A stretch of 64,000 nt of DNA from Planctomycetota bacterium (GTDB taxonomy: Bacteria > Planctomycetota > Planctomycetia > Pirellulales > Pirellulaceae). Position numbers and translations under genes: made by a program. Positions 62,202 to 64,000 of the stretch are shown here, piece by piece. Positions within the stretch are counted from its first letter, which is position 1, and every line of letters begins with the position of its first letter. The DNA is taken from contig CAUJHS010000101.1 of the NCBI GenBank assembly GCA_963204915.1, positions 1 through 64,000 of the forward strand. The letters are read 5' to 3'. The notes beneath the pieces are model-generated. The model saw only the letters and a list, made by a program, of their open reading frames with translations, was not told the DNA's origin and searched no databases.

Positions 62202-64000
62202 TTACTTACCGCGGAGTTGCCTGGCCGCTTCGACCATTTGCAGAAACTCGGCGCGATAACCGTGCCGGTCTTCGCCTTTCGCCGATTCCGCGATCTCCTG
62301 CACCCCGTCGAGCGTTAACTCTCCCTGGAATTGCGAGTCTCGCAGAATCAGGCCGAAGGCGGCCACGGCGGCGGCGAATTGGAAATCGCGGCTGGCGGCC
62401 GAGAACCGCTCCCCCGCACCTTCCAGCGGCATGGTCATGAGCGTGCTTTGGTCCTCGTCGGGCTTCTTGTACCGCAGTTTGAGGGTAAGCAGTTCACCAC
62501 TCTCGGCGGCTTCGGTCAACTTGCGGTCTTTTTGATACTTGAGGTCGTCCACCGCAGGCGGAGCCACCGTATCCGCAGCTTGCTTCGCCTGAACGGGAAT
62601 GATCTCGTACAGCGCGGTGACGCTGTGGCCCGCGCCAATTTCTCCCGCGTCTTTCTTGTCGTCGTTGAAGTCTTCGGCGGCCAGCATGCGGTTTTCGTAG
62701 CCAACCAGCCGATAGGCGGCGACCTGGGCCGGGTTGAACTCGACCTGAATCTTGACATCTTTCGCAATGGTGACGAGCGTGCTGTTCATTTGCTCGACCA
62801 GTACCTTACGGGCTTCGTTCTCCGTGTCGATGAAGGCGTAGTTGCCGTTCGCCTTGCCCGAGATTTCCTCCAGCATAGCGTCGTTGTGGTTGCCCATGCC
62901 AAACCCCAGCACACTAAGGAACACGCCGGCTTTGGCGTTTTCTTCGGCCAGCCGGGTCAGGTCGCCGGTGCTGGTCACGCCGACGTTGAAGTCGCCGTCG
63001 GTGCACAAGATCACACGGTTCACGCCGCCGGTAATGAAATTGTCAAGCGCGGTTTGATACGCCAGTTGAATTCCTTCGCCGCCGTTGGTTGAGCCGCCCG
63101 CATGCAGGCGTTCGATCGCTTCCAGGATGGCCGCTTGCTCCGTGCCGCGCGTCGCAGGCAGCACCAGTCCCGCGGCGCCGGCGTACACCACAATCGCCAC
63201 GCGGTCGTTCTCGCCCAGTTGTCGCACGAGCATGGTCAGGCCCTCTTTCACCAGCGGTAGCTTGTTCGGCTCATCCATCGAGCCGGACACATCGAGCAGA
63301 AACACCAGGTTCGAGGCAGGCCGCTCTTTTTCGATTTCTCGCCCTTTCAGCGCGACTCGCACCAGGCGATGCTCCGGATTCCAGGGGCACTCGGCCGCTT
63401 CGAGGCGCGCCGCAAAGGGATGTTCGTCTTGCGGGCCGGGGTAGTCGTAGTCAAAGTAGTTGACCAACTCCTCGATGCGCACCGCATCCGGCGGCGGCAA
63501 CGTGCGGTTTTGCAGCAAATACATGCGCGTTTTGGAGTACGACGCGGTATCGACATCAATCGAGAACGTAGAAAGCGGGCTGTCGAGCGTGCGCAGGAAC
63601 GGGTTCTCAACAATTCGGTTGTACTTGTCGCCGCCTTCGCCCGGTCCACGGCCCCGATCGAGCGTTTCCGTTTCAAGTCGCAGGAGACCCTCTGATTCCC
63701 GACCCTCCAAAGCCAACTGAAGTTCAACCGCGTTCAACTCTGACAACGGCTCGACCTTCACCGACTTGCCAAGTGCGGCAGTCGTGTCGATGTCGGCGTA
63801 TAAGTTCGTTGGCGGCGCCTCGGTCGGGGCGGCGGCCGAAAATTGACGGACCGCCCACTTCCCCTCGGTTTCAGTTTGCTTAAATCGGTAACGTTCGGCA
63901 GCTTCAGGATGCGGCGTAGCGTACTCGGCTAAGGGTTCTTCGGCGTCTACAAGACCCGCATCTAGGCTCCTGGTGAATCGTGGCGTTAAACCCCGTTGCA
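62202..64000 (-). CDS. von Willebrand factor A domain protein, 5' end beyond the window
   Basis: The frame is open from the right edge to the stop at 62202 (599 residues visible; GTG 63761 is only an internal candidate). A vWF_N-like piece reads PLSTFSIDVDTASYSKTRMYLLQNRTLPPPDAVRIEELVNYFDYDYPGP. The VWA domain has a MIDAS site, VFLLDVSGSMDEPNKL, with HAGGSTNGGEGI and LCTDGDFNVG. A DUF3520 tail (DSQFQGELTLDGVQEIAESAKGEDRHGYRAEFLQMVEAARQL) ends it. Family proteins such as YfbK are exported and may work with MoxR-like ATPases or in the cell envelope. The N-terminal signal peptide would lie off the window. Confidence 0.9.
   Translation of the reverse strand, partial: QRGLTPRFTRSLDAGLVDAEEPLAEYATPHPEAAERYRFKQTETEGKWAVRQFSAAAPTEAPPTNLYADIDTTAALGKSVKVEPLSELNAVELQLALEGRESEGLLRLETETLDRGRGPGEGGDKYNRIVENPFLRTLDSPLSTFSIDVDTASYSKTRMYLLQNRTLPPPDAVRIEELVNYFDYDYPGPQDEHPFAARLEAAECPWNPEHRLVRVALKGREIEKERPASNLVFLLDVSGSMDEPNKLPLVKEGLTMLVRQLGENDRVAIVVYAGAAGLVLPATRGTEQAAILEAIERLHAGGSTNGGEGIQLAYQTALDNFITGGVNRVILCTDGDFNVGVTSTGDLTRLAEENAKAGVFLSVLGFGMGNHNDAMLEEISGKANGNYAFIDTENEARKVLVEQMNSTLVTIAKDVKIQVEFNPAQVAAYRLVGYENRMLAAEDFNDDKKDAGEIGAGHSVTALYEIIPVQAKQAADTVAPPAVDDLKYQKDRKLTEAAESGELLTLKLRYKKPDEDQSTLMTMPLEGAGERFSAASRDFQFAAAVAAFGLILRDSQFQGELTLDGVQEIAESAKGEDRHGYRAEFLQMVEAARQLRGK

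Overview
The window looks like a chromosomal segment of a planctomycete, probably Pirellulales-like. This rests on protein families, not on a marker gene: a DUF1559 protein, an ECF sigma factor next to a very large Ser/Thr kinase with WD40 repeats, FGE-sulfatase/LamG remnants, a secretin-like protein with a Gly-rich tail, an HU protein with a long low-complexity tail, a lone Flp pilin, and high GC. No rRNA, tRNA or CRISPR array was recognised.

Layout. 0-3 kb: the edge of an IS256-like element, a truncated FGE/LamG gene, and two membrane genes. 3-6.8 kb: a secreted TPR protein, NADP isocitrate dehydrogenase (icd), a small hypothetical gene and a ferredoxin with an unusual second cluster. 6.8-13 kb: an ECF sigma factor and a 1803-aa kinase/WD40 protein, probably one signalling unit. 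13-15.1 kb: a polynucleotide-kinase-like protein followed 12 bp later by a Thg1-like 3'-5' RNA polymerase (a candidate RNA 5'-end repair pair), facing an inositol-phosphatase-family gene. 15.4-20.5 kb: an SbcD-like phosphoesterase and a YhaN/SbcC-like ATPase. 20.5-27.5 kb: Pcp, CinA-domain protein, secreted proteins, rhamnulokinase and a His-rich lipoprotein. 28-30 kb: cysE and a PfkB kinase. 30-32.1 kb: a Flp pilin, then two genes that each appear broken by a frameshift, followed by about 500 bp of repeats.

32-39 kb: a TMTC-like membrane TPR protein, a 2-hydroxyacid dehydrogenase, rpsU, a fatty-acid desaturase, a DUF2071 protein and an acyltransferase. 39-45.5 kb: a HEAT-repeat membrane protein and an RND efflux pair. 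45.5-53 kb: a BON protein, GlgX, groEL and groES, a zinc-ribbon membrane protein and RidA. 53-64 kb: a DUF3500 protein, a Cys-cluster protein, HU, pyrD, a secreted protein, a DUF1444-like protein, a Smr protein, an SPFH protein and a VWA protein that runs off the right edge.

Three dispersed repeat families occur. The clearest is a ~115-bp hairpin-bearing, MITE-like element found in three convergent intergenic gaps (35.8, 48.5 and 62.0 kb). The observations most worth follow-up are the kinase-Thg1 pair, this repeat family, the two frameshifted genes at 30.6-31.6 kb, the composite kinase, and the SbcD-like protein with an altered phosphoesterase motif III.
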